7,099 nucleotides of DNA from an uncultured Ancrocorticia sp. (GTDB lineage: Bacteria > Actinomycetota > Actinomycetes > Actinomycetales > Actinomycetaceae): NCBI GenBank assembly GCA_905373325.1, contig CAJPTB010000095.1, forward strand, positions 1 to 7,099. The letters are read 5' to 3'. The translations under genes were made by a program, and so were the position numbers. The notes under the pieces were generated by a model that had not been told where the DNA came from, searched no databases, and saw only the letters and a program-made list of their open reading frames with translations. This document shows, in pieces, positions 6,260 to 7,099 of this stretch (within the stretch, counting starts at the first letter, position 1; each line of letters starts with the position of its first letter).

Positions 6260-6284
6260 TTTTCCTCGGTTCTCTCGAGGAAGG
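6260..6284 (+). promoter_or_regulatory. Hairpin covering the fprA Shine-Dalgarno
   Basis: TTCCTCG (6262-6268) pairs perfectly with CGAGGAA (6276-6282) across a 7-nt loop. Two T-G wobble pairs (6261/6283 and 6260/6284) extend it. The 3' arm contains the Shine-Dalgarno AGGAAGG (6278-6284), five or six bases before the GTG at 6291. The ribosome binding site would thus be sequestered when the hairpin forms. The complementarity is seen directly; a regulatory role is inference. Confidence 0.45.
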
Positions 6285-6290
6285 ACATAC

Positions 6291-7099
6291 GTGGACAAAC
6301 GTCACTACAACGTCGCTGTGATCGGCGCCGGCCCCGCAGGCATATACGCCTCGGACATCCTGTCAAAGTCCGATCTTGACGTTTCCATCGACCTGTTCGA
6401 ACGGCTGCCTGCGCCCTATGGGCTGGTTCGATACGGAGTCGCCCCCGACCATCCCCGCATCAAGGCGATCATCGACGCGCTGTACAACATTCTTCAGCGC
6501 GGGGACATCCGGCTGCTCGGCAACGTCGACGTCGGCTCGGATGTGACCTTGGCCGAAATGCACGAGCATTACGACGCGATCATCGTCGCCACGGGGGCGC
6601 TTGCCGACGCCCCGCTCGACATTCCCGGCGTCGACCTTCCCGGCTGCTACGGCGCCGCCGACTTCGTCGCCTGGTACGACGGCCATCCCGACTTTCCCCG
6701 CAGCTGGCCCCTTGAGGCGACCGACGTCGCCGTCCTCGGCGTCGGGAACGTCGCCCTGGACGTCTCCCGGATTCTCGCCAAGCACGTTGAGGATCTCATG
6801 CCGACCGAGATTCCGGGCAACGTCGCCGCCGCGCTCAAGGACAATCCGGTGCGCGACGTGCACGTTTTCGGCCGCCGCGGCCCCGCGCAGGTCAAGTTCA
6901 CCCCGATGGAGCTGCGCGAGCTCGGCCACGTCCCCGACGTCGACGTCGTCGTCTACCCTGAGGATTTCGAGTACGACGAGGCTTCGCAGGAGGCCGTCGA
7001 GAGCAAGAAGATGACGAAGCAGGTCGTCGACCAGCTCACCAATTGGGTGTTCCAAGAGCCCGAGGACCTCACCGCCTCGCGCCGCATACACATCCACAT
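6291..7099 (+). CDS. fprA: FprA-type ferredoxin/NADP+ reductase, N-terminal part
   Basis: The frame is open from GTG 6291 to the window edge (269 complete codons), about 55-60% of the usual 450-480 residues. It belongs to the adrenodoxin-reductase-like FAD enzymes. The FAD-binding Rossmann motif VIGAGPAGIYASDIL is at residues 10-24, the family sequence PYGLVRYGVAPDHP at 42-55, an ATGA turn at 100-103, the NADPH-binding motif GVGNVALDVSRIL at 150-162, and GRRGPAQVKFTPMELREL at 194-211. R195 and R196 correspond to the arginine pair that contacts the 2'-phosphate in M. tuberculosis FprA, so NADPH preference is likely. The enzyme moves electrons between NADPH and ferredoxin in the cytoplasm, for example to supply cytochromes P450, iron-sulfur cluster or reductive reactions. 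GTG 6291 is supported by AGGAAGG at 6278-6284. It lies 131 bp after hpf, behind a probable terminator, so it is likely a separate transcription unit. Confidence 0.9.
   Translation, partial: MDKRHYNVAVIGAGPAGIYASDILSKSDLDVSIDLFERLPAPYGLVRYGVAPDHPRIKAIIDALYNILQRGDIRLLGNVDVGSDVTLAEMHEHYDAIIVATGALADAPLDIPGVDLPGCYGAADFVAWYDGHPDFPRSWPLEATDVAVLGVGNVALDVSRILAKHVEDLMPTEIPGNVAAALKDNPVRDVHVFGRRGPAQVKFTPMELRELGHVPDVDVVVYPEDFEYDEASQEAVESKKMTKQVVDQLTNWVFQEPEDLTASRRIHIH

Noticed and set aside
5215..6366. 383-codon minus-strand frame across hpf
   Set aside because: It runs opposite a clear HPF gene and through the hairpin region, with no recognisable domain; a compositional shadow.
6923..6955. Repeated GTCGAC/GTC triplets in fprA
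   Set aside because: They encode a normal Asp/Val-rich beta strand (PDVDVVVYP) of the reductase and reflect codon preference rather than a separate repeat element.

Overview
The window is a high-G+C chromosomal segment (roughly two-thirds G+C by eye) from an actinobacterium (Actinomycetota). The evidence is the ordered set mtrA-mtrB-lpqB, then a ComF-type phosphoribosyltransferase, then a long-form hibernation promoting factor. This is the arrangement known from Mycobacterium tuberculosis (Rv3246c to Rv3241c) and many other actinobacteria. I cannot name the genus from sequence alone. All genes found lie on the + strand.

Layout: positions 2-124 carry the tail of a Trm112-like (UPF0434) small protein. 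An AT-richer spacer (125-249) holds the likely mtrA promoter and a dyad symmetry. The response regulator MtrA (250-933), sensor kinase MtrB (944-2689) and lipoprotein LpqB (2682-4373) form a tight unit, with a 10-bp gap and an 8-bp overlap. A 238-bp gap follows that contains a 33-bp imperfect tandem duplication. Next come the ComF-family protein (4612-5367), a 153-bp leader with a candidate promoter, and hpf (5521-6159). After hpf there is a strong GC hairpin that probably ends transcription. The last gene is an FprA-type ferredoxin/NADP reductase (6291 to the window edge). A hairpin covers its ribosome binding site.

How the genes work together: MtrB phosphorylates MtrA. In mycobacteria and corynebacteria this pathway governs cell-wall, division and osmotic-response genes. 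LpqB is the envelope partner of MtrB. The ComF-like protein and HPF are long-standing neighbours of this operon without a proven functional link to it. HPF has its own promoter-like sequence and Shine-Dalgarno, so it is probably regulated separately. In many actinobacteria hpf is followed by secA; here a terminator and an fprA-like gene follow instead.

This is mostly a conserved core locus. I found no mobile element, CRISPR array, tRNA or rRNA, and no clearly new multi-gene system. The points worth a second look are small-scale: the mtrA promoter dyad and tiny upstream ORF, the duplication between lpqB and the comF-like gene, the hpf leader, and the structured fprA ribosome binding site.
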